Of a stretch of 64,000 nt of DNA, positions 54,358 through 63,448 are shown one piece after another. The notes below the pieces were generated by a model. The model was given only the letters and a program-made list of their open reading frames with translations, was not told the origin of the DNA and did no database searches. Every line of letters begins with the position of its first letter. Position 1 is the first letter of the stretch. The stretch is from Bizionia myxarmorum (GTDB lineage Bacteria > Bacteroidota > Bacteroidia > Flavobacteriales > Flavobacteriaceae). The stretch lies in NCBI RefSeq assembly GCF_008086205.1, contig NZ_VSKK01000001.1, forward strand, positions 1,860,001 through 1,924,000. Direction: 5' to 3'. The translations under genes were made by a program, and so were the position numbers.

Positions 54358-54846
54358 TTATGCCTCAAACTCTATTAACAATTGACTCTTATCAACCGCA
54401 TCACCTTGTTTAACCGAAATGGATTTAATAAAACCGCTTCTAGGTGACGTGATCACGTTTTCCATTTTCATAGCTTCTAAAATAAGTAAGGTGTCGTTTT
54501 CTTCCACCTCTTGGCCAACTTGAACTGCTATATCCAAAATTAATCCAGGCATAGGTGCTTTAATGTCATTAACTTGTTTGGATGCGCCAATTTCAAAACC
54601 TAAATCCTTAATTAACGTATCTAAATGATCTTCTATGGCGATGCTATATAAATTGCCATTAATTTTCATTTGATAGTGTTTGGTAATAAAATTTGATGAT
54701 ACAATTTCAGCTTTATAATTTGTATCATTATTTATAATATGATAATTACTGTTGGTTTCTTTAACCGAATCTAAAGCTTCAACAGCTTCTTGAGTTAATT
54801 CGAAATCGTACGTATTATTAACTTTAGTCTGATAAATTGGACTCAT
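54358..54846 (-). CDS. Biotin/lipoyl carrier protein of acyl-CoA carboxylase
   Basis: This is the carrier that moves carboxybiotin between the two catalytic subunits. It has 162 residues, with an N-terminal domain (about 1-85) resembling the PCC BT domain. A C-terminal biotinyl domain starts at KAPMPGLILDI and carries the biotin-attachment site EAMKMEN, whose lysine is modified by biotin ligase. It is first in the three-gene operon and is followed 93 bases later by the biotin carboxylase. Confidence 0.9.
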   Translation of the reverse strand: MSPIYQTKVNNTYDFELTQEAVEALDSVKETNSNYHIINNDTNYKAEIVSSNFITKHYQMKINGNLYSIAIEDHLDTLIKDLGFEIGASKQVNDIKAPMPGLILDIAVQVGQEVEENDTLLILEAMKMENVITSPRSGFIKSISVKQGDAVDKSQLLIEFEA

Positions 54847-54914
54847 TTTTTTATTTTTAGAATTGTAAATATAAGAAATATGAAACGTTTAATTAAATAG
54901 CAAATTAGAATTTA

Positions 54915-55586
54915 CTAAACCTTGAAATGTGAATTTGCTTGATGACGTCTAATAGCATTTCGAGATAAAACAACACCAATAAAAAGCGACACAAAGGCTC
55001 CAATCCAAACGCCAGGAATAAAATCGATAAATAGAAAAAAGTCATAAGCACCATGAAACAGGATGGCTAGTAATAATCCGACCAAATTTAAAAGTCGTTT
55101 ATTTTTTGAAAACTTGGCTTTTCCCATATAATAACCCATTAAAATACCAAAAGTGGCATGAGCAGGCACGGCTGTAAACGCTCGTAATACGGCAACTTCA
55201 TAACCGCCTTCTAGCACATATATAATGTTTTCAGTTGCTGCAAAACCCATGGAAACCATAACCGCATATACAATACCATCAAAAGGTTCATTGAATTCTT
55301 CTTTAGTTTGTGCATAATACCTAACAATGATGTATTTGCTAAATTCTTCAATGAAACCTACTATAAAAAAGGCTCTTATAAATTGCTGAAAAACGCTAGC
55401 TTTTTCTAAAAGGAAGTAATAATCAAATAAAAAATATAAAATTGTGGTTAATAAAACACTGGCAAATGCACCGAATAAAAAGGAATAGATGAGCAATAAA
55501 ATAGGCTCTTTTTCATATTTGTCTTTGAAATAGATGTAAAATATAATGATGCAAACAGGCGCAATTGCTACTAGGAATAAATTCAT
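54915..55586 (-). CDS. prsW: PrsW-family intramembrane metalloprotease
   Basis: This is a 223-residue membrane protein with about seven helices. PrsW/CAAX-like active-site motifs are present: GFIEEFSKYI (EExxK), FAATENIIY, HATFGILMGY and FHGAYDF. In Bacillus, PrsW cleaves an anti-sigma factor, but the target here is not known. The gene is 13 bases after the flippase stop, so both share a transcript. It ends before the carboxylase operon. Confidence 0.88.
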   Translation of the reverse strand: MNLFLVAIAPVCIIIFYIYFKDKYEKEPILLLIYSFLFGAFASVLLTTILYFLFDYYFLLEKASVFQQFIRAFFIVGFIEEFSKYIIVRYYAQTKEEFNEPFDGIVYAVMVSMGFAATENIIYVLEGGYEVAVLRAFTAVPAHATFGILMGYYMGKAKFSKNKRLLNLVGLLLAILFHGAYDFFLFIDFIPGVWIGAFVSLFIGVVLSRNAIRRHQANSHFKV

Positions 55587-55599
55587 GGGTGAAAGATAA

Positions 55600-56856
55600 T
55601 TAATTTCGATATAGAATTTGTTTTCTAGTTTCGGAATCGATAAAAAGATAGATAATATTGGTGAAAATATGACTAACTAAAACGGCAATAGCTGCTCCTA
55701 TAACATCATATTTCGGAATTAAAATGATGCATAGAATAACGTTAATTACGCAGCCTAAAATAAAGCGATAGATATTTTGGTTTAGCCGATTGGTGTTGAG
55801 TAGGTGTTTTTCGTAAATCATACCAATAAAAACGAACACAGGTGCCCAACAAAATATAAATAAGGGGGTTTTGGCTTCTGCATATTTTTCACTGAAATAC
55901 CTTTCCAATATCAATGGACCTAAAAATGTGTAAAAAAGAGCAATTCCTATTCCAAGCCCAACCATTATAAACGTTAATTGTCTTAATTTTTTTAGGTATA
56001 TAATGCGATTTCCGTTAAATGATTCCGCTAATGAAGGATATAATGCTGTAATTATTGAAAATCCAATATTCCAGCTTAATGCGATTACCAAAAACTGTAC
56101 ACTCGCAAAAATGCCATTTGCATGATCATTATGGTAATATTTTAAAAATATTTCATCTATAGTTACATAAAATATAATGAGACTATTCGAAATAATTAAG
56201 GGATAAGACATTTTTAGCAACGATTTTCCAAGTGGCCAGGAAAATTTCCATTCCTGCCATTTTAAAGTCCCTTGAAATTTCAGAATAGCAAAATAAAATA
56301 GGCCTTGAATTCCAAAATCTAGGGCCATTAGTTTCGCAAAATAAAATACATCCAATTGATTCCTGATGCCGTAATACTGTAAGACCACAATAATAATAAG
56401 GGTTGAAATTTTACTTATAAAAATATATTTGGTCCATTTTTTCGCTATTAAATAATATTCAAAAACATCAGTAAGTTTAAATAGGTAGCTGAATGCAATT
56501 ATTAGATAAAGAACGGTTATTGAATTATTAGGATTCAAATAAAAATAGAGTAGGAGACCAGAAAAAATAAGCATCCAACTTATAAGTCGAAGATAAAAAG
56601 CAGTGGCAAGAATCTGCGTACTTTTTTTAGGATTGTATACAATTTCGCGAATGCAAACAACCGCTAACCCTAAAAAGAACAACGGCGTGAGCATCGCTAT
56701 AACAGACTCTGCAAGTTTTAGCTTACCCATGTCCACCGTTCCAAGCGAACTGAAAATTTTAGGAACAATCAAAATGCCGATAACCAATTGAATAAGTTTC
56801 TCGAGGGTAAACCATTTGGTGGCAATAAAGTCCTTTTTACTAAAAACCGATGTCAT
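55600..56856 (-). CDS. Oligosaccharide flippase-family membrane protein
   Basis: This is a 418-residue protein with about twelve to fourteen hydrophobic helices of the MATE/Wzx-like polysaccharide-export superfamily. The first helices contain KWFTLEKLIQLVIGILIVPK, and the central parts have paired hydrophobic repeats. It would flip lipid-linked sugars across the inner membrane. No glycosyltransferase genes are around, so its substrate is unknown and it could serve an orphan O-antigen or teichoic-type pathway. Confidence 0.85.
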   Translation of the reverse strand: MTSVFSKKDFIATKWFTLEKLIQLVIGILIVPKIFSSLGTVDMGKLKLAESVIAMLTPLFFLGLAVVCIREIVYNPKKSTQILATAFYLRLISWMLIFSGLLLYFYLNPNNSITVLYLIIAFSYLFKLTDVFEYYLIAKKWTKYIFISKISTLIIIVVLQYYGIRNQLDVFYFAKLMALDFGIQGLFYFAILKFQGTLKWQEWKFSWPLGKSLLKMSYPLIISNSLIIFYVTIDEIFLKYYHNDHANGIFASVQFLVIALSWNIGFSIITALYPSLAESFNGNRIIYLKKLRQLTFIMVGLGIGIALFYTFLGPLILERYFSEKYAEAKTPLFIFCWAPVFVFIGMIYEKHLLNTNRLNQNIYRFILGCVINVILCIILIPKYDVIGAAIAVLVSHIFTNIIYLFIDSETRKQILYRN

Positions 56857-56945
56857 GGAGCAGGTTGAGTTTTCAAATATATAAAAACCGACTTCGTATT
56901 AGTCATTTAAAACTTTATTATTATTTTAGTTTCTCAAACCAAGAT

Positions 56946-57926
56946 ATGACACCAGAATTTCTTCGTCGTTATTATATTTTACGTATTATTTCCAACCCAA
57001 AAGTATATGGTGTTGAAAAAAATGGATTTGTTACGCTAGAAGATTTGCAAAATTCTTTAGACCAATTGCGCTCCAATAATATTGATGATCCACTTTATGA
57101 TAAATTGAACCAATACAGTCAGAAAACCGTTAAACGTGATTTGGATAAAATTAAATCATATTATCATACGCTTATTTTACACAAGCGTCATTCTGGATAT
57201 TATATAGATAGTTATGAAATCACCGAAGCTTTAAAGGAGGTTTACGATAAAACGGAACTTTATTTATTGCACCATCACGCACATTTATGGAAAGATCATT
57301 TTACAGCTTCTAGAAGTTCCTTGAGTCTTCAAGTGGATTTGGTGCCGCTAATTAATGCTATTGAACAGCAGTTTCTAGTGGAAATAAGCTATTCAGGTTG
57401 GTATGACGATAATGGCTTTCAAATAATATCAGGCTTTTTTCAGCCTCTACACATAAAAGAAATTAACCAAGCTTGGTATTTAATAGCCCATAATGAACAA
57501 TACGGTATTTATGCTTTTTGTTTAGATGATCGTATCAAGGCTTTAAAAATTAGTAAACAAATCGTCAAGCAGCCTGTCGATTTTAGTCCGTCTGAATATT
57601 TTAAAAATGTAATAGGCATTTTAAAAACGGGATTGAAACCGGAATGGATTCATATTCAAGTTGCAAACCATCATTTTAAATATTTGGAAGGGAATCCGTT
57701 GCATCATTCCCAACAAATTGTTTCACGACCAAAAGAGCTCGACACACCAAGTTTAGATTATACTGATCCTCACATTTGGGGCGAAATAAAAGTTTTTTTA
57801 GAACCCAATTATGAGTTTTTAATGACTATTTATAAATATAATCTTTGGGTTAAAGTTGTTAGTCCGGTACATGTGATGGCGGATGTTAAAAACCATTTGG
57901 AGTTAATGTTGGGGTATTATAATTAA
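56946..57926 (+). CDS. WYL-domain transcriptional regulator
   Basis: This is a 326-residue regulator begun at ATG 56946 (MTPEFLRRYYIL); the longer frame overlaps the divergent flippase. The N-terminal helical DNA-binding part (about 1-85) has RRYYILRIISNP and KTVKRDLDKIK. A WYL domain (about 125-230) holds the invariant W/Y/L pattern in AWYLIAHNEQYGIYAF and DRIKALKI, followed by the WCX region. WYL domains bind single-stranded nucleic acid or nucleotides in several defence and DNA-damage regulators. Targets here are not evident. It is divergent from the flippase gene. Confidence 0.87.
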   Translation: MTPEFLRRYYILRIISNPKVYGVEKNGFVTLEDLQNSLDQLRSNNIDDPLYDKLNQYSQKTVKRDLDKIKSYYHTLILHKRHSGYYIDSYEITEALKEVYDKTELYLLHHHAHLWKDHFTASRSSLSLQVDLVPLINAIEQQFLVEISYSGWYDDNGFQIISGFFQPLHIKEINQAWYLIAHNEQYGIYAFCLDDRIKALKISKQIVKQPVDFSPSEYFKNVIGILKTGLKPEWIHIQVANHHFKYLEGNPLHHSQQIVSRPKELDTPSLDYTDPHIWGEIKVFLEPNYEFLMTIYKYNLWVKVVSPVHVMADVKNHLELMLGYYN

Positions 57927-58159
57927 AGTATTTAACACCCTCGAATATTTTAAGTTTTACAAATGATATTTATTTATAGTGGTTCTTAACAGTTAATGTT
58001 TACTAATGTTTTCGCCCTGTTAATGAGTAATTTTACTTATATTTTAATAAAATGTATGAGAAGCGTTTTGTAAACGGACAGGTTTTGTCTGTTTAGAGTG
58101 TACTTTTGAAATTGTATTATTAAATACATAAGCTATTAGTAAATTAAAATTCAAAAACC

Positions 58160-58318
58160 ATGTCTACCTACAAATGCAGAAATTGTGGCACCTATAAAAA
58201 TGACACTGTATCTTCTCAACTTAATACGAGTACCACTTGTAATGCCAAAGAAACTAATATCAAATTGAAATTTCATAATTGGGAGAAGATTGCAGAAGAG
58301 GATTTGGTATGTAGTTAA
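58160..58318 (+). CDS. Small Cys-rich (zinc-ribbon-like) protein, 52 aa
   Basis: ATG 58160 opens a 52-codon frame (MSTYKCRNCGTYKNDT...) ending at TAA 58318. It has CxxC at positions 6-9, then two further Cys (27 and 51), an HNWEKI motif, and many Ser/Thr residues. Similar short proteins beginning MSKYKCRTCG or alike are common in Bacteroidota and Bacteroidota phages and lack known function. It lies in a 460-base gap with no longer ORF in this direction. Coding support is the conserved pattern and a good start context (AACCATG). Confidence 0.6.
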   Translation: MSTYKCRNCGTYKNDTVSSQLNTSTTCNAKETNIKLKFHNWEKIAEEDLVCS

Positions 58319-58387
58319 CACGTTAGTTGAATACATAGTTGTTTCTTAAGCGCAATAATCTTTTAGTGTCTTTATTATTTAAAAAAA

Positions 58388-58942
58388 TCAAGACGTAACT
58401 TTAGAAATCTCTTTCAAAATAAATTCATAATACTCACGATTTGAAGCCACAAAATAAGAATTGGTTTCGCTATTAGCCAAAAGGGACTTATAGGTTCTAA
58501 TCGTGACTAGCTCTAAAGCCTCAACCTCTTCTGGTTGGGGTTTTAATTGTTTTAAAGATACTTGTAATTCTGCTAAATAGGTGTGGTGAAACTCATTATC
58601 TATTATGCCATTTTCATAAGTTTGAAAACATGGAAAAGTGCCTATTTTCTGTAAATCAGATACTGAAATTGTTAAACCTATTTCTTCATGAATTTCGCGC
58701 ATAGCAGCTTCTTCTATTGTTTCGCCAGCATCCACGTGCCCAGCAACGGAAACATCCCAAAGAAGTGGACAAATGGTTTTTGAAGCCGCTCTTTGAGCTA
58801 ATAATATTTCGCCCTTATCCGTATAAAACCAAATATGAGCCGTGTTGTGGTAATAACCTTTACTATGGATTTCAGATTTTAAAGCCGTTTTACCCGTAGG
58901 TTCGCCGGTTTTGGTAACGATGTCAATAATTTCTTCTTCCAT
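58388..58942 (-). CDS. NUDIX hydrolase (IPP-isomerase-like)
   Basis: This is a 184-residue enzyme begun at ATG 58942 (MEEEIIDIV). It resembles the YfcD/isopentenyl-diphosphate isomerase-like branch of NUDIX proteins, with DIVTKTGEPTGKTALKSEIH and YYHNTAHIWFY. The complete NUDIX box is GHVDAGETIEEAAMREIHEE followed by IGL. The true substrate is unknown; it could hydrolyse nucleoside diphosphate derivatives. It lies 53 bases after the M42 peptidase stop on the same strand, with a terminator between. Confidence 0.88.
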   Translation of the reverse strand: MEEEIIDIVTKTGEPTGKTALKSEIHSKGYYHNTAHIWFYTDKGEILLAQRAASKTICPLLWDVSVAGHVDAGETIEEAAMREIHEEIGLTISVSDLQKIGTFPCFQTYENGIIDNEFHHTYLAELQVSLKQLKPQPEEVEALELVTIRTYKSLLANSETNSYFVASNREYYEFILKEISKVTS

Positions 58943-58960
58943 GAAATTAAAATCTATTTT

Positions 58961-58990
58961 AAAAAAAACTCCCACTTTCGTGAGAGTTGG
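58961..58990 (-). terminator. Terminator of the M42 peptidase gene
   Basis: On the minus strand, ACTCTCAC / GTGGGAGT pair (one wobble) around GAAA, followed by eight T, just after the peptidase stop. The downstream NUDIX gene begins about 20 bases further on, so read-through is possible. Confidence 0.8.
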
Positions 58991-58995
58991 GAATA

Positions 58996-60084
58996 TTATT
59001 TAAAATAAGAAAATGTTTCGCCTTCTTCTATTTTCAATAAGGTTTCATAAATCATTTTAATTACGTTTTCCACATCGTCTCTGTGAACCATTTCCACAGT
59101 TGTATGCATATAACGCAACGGTAACGATATTAATGCTGATGGAACACCGCCATTGCTATAAGCAAAAGCATCTGTATCGGTTCCTGTTGCTCTAGATAAG
59201 GCCGCACGCTGGAATGGAATATTGTTAGCTTCTGCAGTTTCAGTAATTAAATCGCGTAATTTTTGTTGTACAGCTGGGGCATAAGCAATAACAGGCCCTA
59301 GACCCATTTCCACATGTCCTTGCACTTTTTGCTCTATCATTGGCGTCGTGGTATCGTGCGTTACATCTGTTACAATAGCTACATTTGGTTTAATGGTTTG
59401 AGTAATCATTTCTGCACCACGTAAGCCAATTTCCTCTTGTACCGAATTGGTAACATAAAGTCCGAAAGGTAATTCTATCTTGTTTTCTTTTAATAAACGC
59501 GCTACTTCCGCGATCATAAAACCACCCATACGGTTGTCTAAAGCGCGACATACAAATTTATCTTTATTTAGAATATGAAATTCATCTGGATAGGTAATTA
59601 CACAACCTACGTGAATATCCATTGCTTCAACTCCCGCTTTATCTTTTGCACCTACATCAATGCAAATATTGTCTGGTTTTGGCGCTTCTTCTTTAGTTTT
59701 GCTTCGTGTATGAATAGCTGGCCATCCAAAAACACCTTTTACAATGCCATTTTTAGTGTGAATATTAACAATTTTACTTGGAGCAATTTGATGATCACTA
59801 CCACCATTTCTAACCACGTAAATTAATCCGTTATCAGATATATAGTTAACATACCAAGAAATTTCGTCAGCGTGGCCTTCAATAACCACTTTATATTTAG
59901 CTTTTGGGTTAATAACGCCAACCGCCGTACCGTAAGTATCGGTAATGAACTCATCCACATAAGGTTTTAGGTAGTCCATCCATATTTTCTGACCTTCCCA
60001 CTCATAGCCCGTAGGCGATGCATTATTTAAATATTTCTCTAAAAAGTCCATTGACTTTTTGTTCAGTATACTCTTTTTTGCCAT
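58996..60084 (-). CDS. M42-family aminopeptidase (glutamyl aminopeptidase/endoglucanase-like)
   Basis: This is a 362-residue di-zinc peptidase, cytoplasmic and expected to form a tetrahedral dodecamer. Metal and catalytic residues can be seen in VVIEGHADEISW (His, Asp), in CRALDNRMGG (Asp), in SVQEEIGLRGA (Glu pair), in VTDVTHD, and in the C-terminal RYMHTTVEMVHRDD (His). It removes N-terminal residues from peptides made by proteolysis. The specificity varies in the family and is not predictable. It is divergent from the DUF4294 gene. Confidence 0.92.
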   Translation of the reverse strand: MAKKSILNKKSMDFLEKYLNNASPTGYEWEGQKIWMDYLKPYVDEFITDTYGTAVGVINPKAKYKVVIEGHADEISWYVNYISDNGLIYVVRNGGSDHQIAPSKIVNIHTKNGIVKGVFGWPAIHTRSKTKEEAPKPDNICIDVGAKDKAGVEAMDIHVGCVITYPDEFHILNKDKFVCRALDNRMGGFMIAEVARLLKENKIELPFGLYVTNSVQEEIGLRGAEMITQTIKPNVAIVTDVTHDTTTPMIEQKVQGHVEMGLGPVIAYAPAVQQKLRDLITETAEANNIPFQRAALSRATGTDTDAFAYSNGGVPSALISLPLRYMHTTVEMVHRDDVENVIKMIYETLLKIEEGETFSYFK

Positions 60085-60196
60085 TTGTATTAATTTTCCA
60101 CTAAATTAACAATATTAATACGATTTTAAGGTTAAAGCTTTTTTAAATTATTAATTTTGCTCACCCTTTGGAACGATTTTGGATTCGTTAAAACCT

Positions 60197-60874
60197 ATGA
60201 AAATACTTGTTTACTTTTTAATGATTTTTCCAGCATTGCTTTTTGCTCAAATAGATGAGGAGGAAGCAGATTCTACCGATGTTGTCTATATTATTGTTGA
60301 AGGCGATTCCATTCCAACTAGTGCCATTAATTTAAATGAAATTCTCTTGTTACACCGACTAAAATTCAGTTCGGATGCGGATAGAAAGCGCTATTTGGTG
60401 GTAAGACGGAAAACCATTAAAGTGTATCCATATGCTAAATTGGCAGCGGAGCGCCTAGAATCTTTAAATGAACGTTTAAATAGTTTGCAAAGTGAGAGTG
60501 AGAAAAGGCGTTATTCTAAATTAATTCAGAAATATATTGAAGAAGAGTTTTCGGAAGAATTAAAAAAACTTTCCAAAACTGAAGGTCAAATTCTTGTCAA
60601 ATTAATCCATCGTCAAACGGGAACAACTACTTTCGATTTAATAAAAAATCTGCGTAGTGGCTGGCGTGCCTTTTGGTTTAATAATACGGCTTTACTATTC
60701 AATATTTCGCTTAAAGAAAAGTTTGATCCTTGGAATGTAAAAGAGGATTATTTAATAGAAGATATCCTAGAACGTAATTTTCAAAGTGGCCGTTTAGAGC
60801 GCCAAAAATCGGCTTTAGATTATGATATTTACGAGCTAACTAATAAATGGTTACACGCCAAAGAAATGCCCTAA
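60197..60874 (+). CDS. DUF4294 protein, exported
   Basis: This is a 225-residue protein begun at ATG 60197, which gives a signal peptide (MKILVYFLMIFPALLFAQ). DUF4294 signatures are INLNEILLLHRLKF, then the arginine-rich YLVVRRKTIKVYPYAKLAAERL, then LVKLIHRQTGTTTFDLIKNLRSGWRAFWF. The family is restricted to Bacteroidota and of unknown function. A TAATTTTG -7 box lies at 60152-60159. The stop overlaps the hemolysin III start in TAATG, so the two are coupled. Confidence 0.85.
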   Translation: MKILVYFLMIFPALLFAQIDEEEADSTDVVYIIVEGDSIPTSAINLNEILLLHRLKFSSDADRKRYLVVRRKTIKVYPYAKLAAERLESLNERLNSLQSESEKRRYSKLIQKYIEEEFSEELKKLSKTEGQILVKLIHRQTGTTTFDLIKNLRSGWRAFWFNNTALLFNISLKEKFDPWNVKEDYLIEDILERNFQSGRLERQKSALDYDIYELTNKWLHAKEMP

Positions 60875-61500
60875 TGCGCGTACAAACTCCATATGAAGAA
60901 CGTTTAAATAGTATTACCCACGCCATTGGAGCGCTTATTGGTATTGTTGCCCTGGTGTTTTTAATTCTTCATGATTCCAATAAAACCAATTGGAGTTTAT
61001 TTAGTGTCATTGTTTATGGACTAACCATAATCCTGCTCTTTAGTTCTTCCACGTTATATCACTTTGTAGAATCTGATAAACCGAAACGTTATTTTCGGAT
61101 TATGGACCACATTAGTATTTACTTTTTAATTGCTGGAACGTATACGCCTGTGGCTTTAATTACACTGGAAGCGAGTAAAGGGTGGCTTTTGTTTTGGACG
61201 GTATGGGGAATTGCCGCTTTCGGCTTTATTTTGAAAGTGTTTTTCACCGGCAAGTTTGAAATTTTTTCGGTGCTACTTTACTTAATAATGGGTTGGCTAG
61301 TTATATTTGATTATTCTTATTTATCCAACATTCTAGGGCCAGACGGCCTTTTTTGGTTATTTGCAGGCGGATTTGCCTACACAGCAGGTATTCTATTTTA
61401 TGCAATTGATAGAATAAAATTCAACCATGTTATTTGGCATCTTTTTGTTCTCGCTGGCGCTATCTGCCACTTCATTATGGTATATTTTTATGTAATTTAA
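60874..61500 (+). CDS. Hemolysin III family protein (PAQR/YqfA type)
   Basis: This is a 208-residue inner-membrane protein begun at ATG 60874, overlapping the DUF4294 stop. It has seven helices and the three PAQR metal-site motifs: SITHAIGALIGI, SSTLYHFV with a conserved His and a Ser, and the C-terminal HVIWHLFVLAGAICHFIMV. The family resembles adiponectin/progestin receptors and alkaline ceramidases and may hydrolyse lipids. A toxin role is not supported in most bacteria. The 3' end overlaps the MarC gene on the other strand by four bases. Confidence 0.9.
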   Translation: MRVQTPYEERLNSITHAIGALIGIVALVFLILHDSNKTNWSLFSVIVYGLTIILLFSSSTLYHFVESDKPKRYFRIMDHISIYFLIAGTYTPVALITLEASKGWLLFWTVWGIAAFGFILKVFFTGKFEIFSVLLYLIMGWLVIFDYSYLSNILGPDGLFWLFAGGFAYTAGILFYAIDRIKFNHVIWHLFVLAGAICHFIMVYFYVI

Positions 61501-62126
61501 AGCGTGTAAAATGGCAAGTCGAAAGCTATTTTAATGCCTTCAATTATCATATTGGTTCCAATTATAGCAATAATTAAACCCATAATTTTCCCTACTACAG
61601 AAATCACATTATTTCCTATTTTACGAACGATAAAATCACTTAATCTAAAGGTGATAAACGTCATTAAACATATTAAAGCGAAAATAATTAGTACTATACC
61701 AATTTGTAAATACGTAGCGTCTGATACAAAGTTCATAGCTGTAACAATTGTTCCAGGACCTGCAAGGATAGGAATAGCTAGAGGTGAAACGGCAATGTTT
61801 TCATCAATATGCGTATTTTTTAAATGCTTTAAATTGGATTTTTTAGATTGAAGCATATCAAAACCTACATAGAAAATTAGAATTCCACCTGTGATTTTAA
61901 ACGCAGGAATAGTCAAGCCAAAAATTTCGAAAATAAATTTTCCCAAAATCGCAAATACACAAACAATGATAAATGCAATGGCAATAGCACGTTTGCTAAT
62001 TCGGCGTTTTGTTTCTTTATCAGCATGACCAACCAACGACAGAAATATCGGCAAATTGGAAATGGGATTCATAATGGCAAAAAAGCCCGTGAATACCGTT
62101 ATTGAAAAAGTAATAAGATGATCCAA
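61497..62126 (-). CDS. MarC-family integral membrane protein (second copy)
   Basis: This is a 209-residue, six-helix membrane protein. It has FFAIMNPISNLPIFLSLVG, KITGGILIFYVGFDMLQ and PLAIPILAGPGTIVTAM, the same family motifs as the 44125 gene. It is convergent with hemolysin III, sharing four bases at the 3' ends. Function of the family is unknown. The two MarC copies differ widely and so are not a recent duplication. Confidence 0.88.
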   Translation of the reverse strand: MDHLITFSITVFTGFFAIMNPISNLPIFLSLVGHADKETKRRISKRAIAIAFIIVCVFAILGKFIFEIFGLTIPAFKITGGILIFYVGFDMLQSKKSNLKHLKNTHIDENIAVSPLAIPILAGPGTIVTAMNFVSDATYLQIGIVLIIFALICLMTFITFRLSDFIVRKIGNNVISVVGKIMGLIIAIIGTNMIIEGIKIAFDLPFYTL

Positions 62127-62336
62127 TATCTAAAAATCTATAAATTTTTCGTTTCAAAAAAATTAATTTTGATACGTGTTTTTTTCAGGATGCAAAACTA
62201 GGAAATCAAAACGATATAATCAGTTGAAAATGATGATTTAAACTATTTTTTTTTAGCAACTTATAATAACGTGGTATTCCCGATCTTTAAAGGATTTAAC
62301 TATCAGAAAAATAGCAATTTAAAGCAAAAGCCTATT

Positions 62337-62765
62337 TTAAGATTTAATAACATCGTAATAATCTTCGAAAAAAGCTTCAAACCGACCCATAGTTTCATTG
62401 AAAAAAACCATCACTTCTTGCCAAGTATTTTTATTGTGGATAGAAACTTTTTGTTCCAATTGCACATAAATTCTGGAAATTTCTTTTCCGTTTTCTAAAA
62501 AAAACGTTTCATCGTAAATAGCTTCAGGTAGGTAGTCTTCTATTAAAATGCTTTTCAGCGCTTCTAATTTTTCCCAAACGTTAATTCTGTTTTCCAAGTC
62601 ATCTTCTAAGTCCAAGGCCACTAAAGCCGTTTTGGTATCAAAATGAAATTTAAAACTCATGCCTTTGGTTTTGGTATCATAAAGAATCCACTTTCGTGGA
62701 AAGGATTTTCCAAAACTGGTCCAAAATATTTGTCGGAGTTGCCGCGATTCTTCTTTTGAAAACAT
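62337..62765 (-). CDS. DUF4268 domain protein
   Basis: This is a 142-residue acidic protein with the DUF4268 pattern. It has a start of FSKEESRQLRQIFWTSFGK, then WILYDTKTKGMSFKFHFDTK, and later FLENGKEISRIYVQLE. In other genomes the domain occurs at the end of restriction- or nuclease-associated proteins and as single proteins like this. No function is known. The start lies nine bases after the ZIP stop, on the same strand. Confidence 0.83.
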   Translation of the reverse strand: MFSKEESRQLRQIFWTSFGKSFPRKWILYDTKTKGMSFKFHFDTKTALVALDLEDDLENRINVWEKLEALKSILIEDYLPEAIYDETFFLENGKEISRIYVQLEQKVSIHNKNTWQEVMVFFNETMGRFEAFFEDYYDVIKS

Positions 62766-62773
62766 AGTACTAA

Positions 62774-63448
62774 TTATATCATATAAGCTGCCGCAATACC
62801 TAAAACAATAGCAATTAATTTGGTGAGATTAAATTTATGCCCTTCGCCACTTTCAAATAAAATAGTGGTGGAAATATGTAAAAAGATACCAATAACAATG
62901 GCATTTATAACACTAATGTATTCTGCAAAAATACTAACATGATTAGAAATATAAGTTCCTAAAGGCGTCATAGAAGCAAAAATAACTAGAAATGAAATGA
63001 CCTGAATTTTGCTAAATTTGGAATGAATTAAAAAACCTGTAATGACCGTAGCAATGGGAATTTTGTGGATTAAAATGCCATAAACCATATCATTGTGTTC
63101 ATGAATAGGAAAGCCTTCTAAAAAACTATGAATACACAAACTTATAAATAGGGCCCAAGGAAAGTCTTCTCCGTCGGTATGCACATGCACGTGCCCATGT
63201 TCGGCACCTTTAGAAAAGAACTCTAAAATAATTTGAATAAGAATGCCAAACATGATGTAAAGTCCTGTTTGTTTAGGATCCAAATGTGCATAAACTTCTG
63301 GTAAAAGTTCAAAAAGCGTTAAGGCCAATAAAAATGCACCACTAAAAGCAAGCAACAATTTAAAGTTGAAATAGGCTTTTTTGCGCGTTAGCAAAACTAA
63401 AGCGGCACCTACAATTACAGCTAAAATGGGTAATAAATATTGCAGCAT
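62774..63448 (-). CDS. ZIP-family metal transporter
   Basis: This is a 224-residue inner-membrane transporter that takes up zinc or related divalent metals. It has about eight helices. A His-rich cytoplasmic loop (HGHVHVHTDGED) lies between helices three and four. The binuclear metal site appears in HSFLEGFPIHEH and in LIHKIPIATVI. The start shares one base with the stop of the methyltransferase gene. No regulatory site was recognised. Confidence 0.9.
   Translation of the reverse strand: MLQYLLPILAVIVGAALVLLTRKKAYFNFKLLLAFSGAFLLALTLFELLPEVYAHLDPKQTGLYIMFGILIQIILEFFSKGAEHGHVHVHTDGEDFPWALFISLCIHSFLEGFPIHEHNDMVYGILIHKIPIATVITGFLIHSKFSKIQVISFLVIFASMTPLGTYISNHVSIFAEYISVINAIVIGIFLHISTTILFESGEGHKFNLTKLIAIVLGIAAAYMI

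Noticed and set aside
56850-56945. N-terminal extension of the WYL regulator
   Set aside because: The extension overlaps the divergent flippase gene and lacks family match; ATG 56946 fits better.
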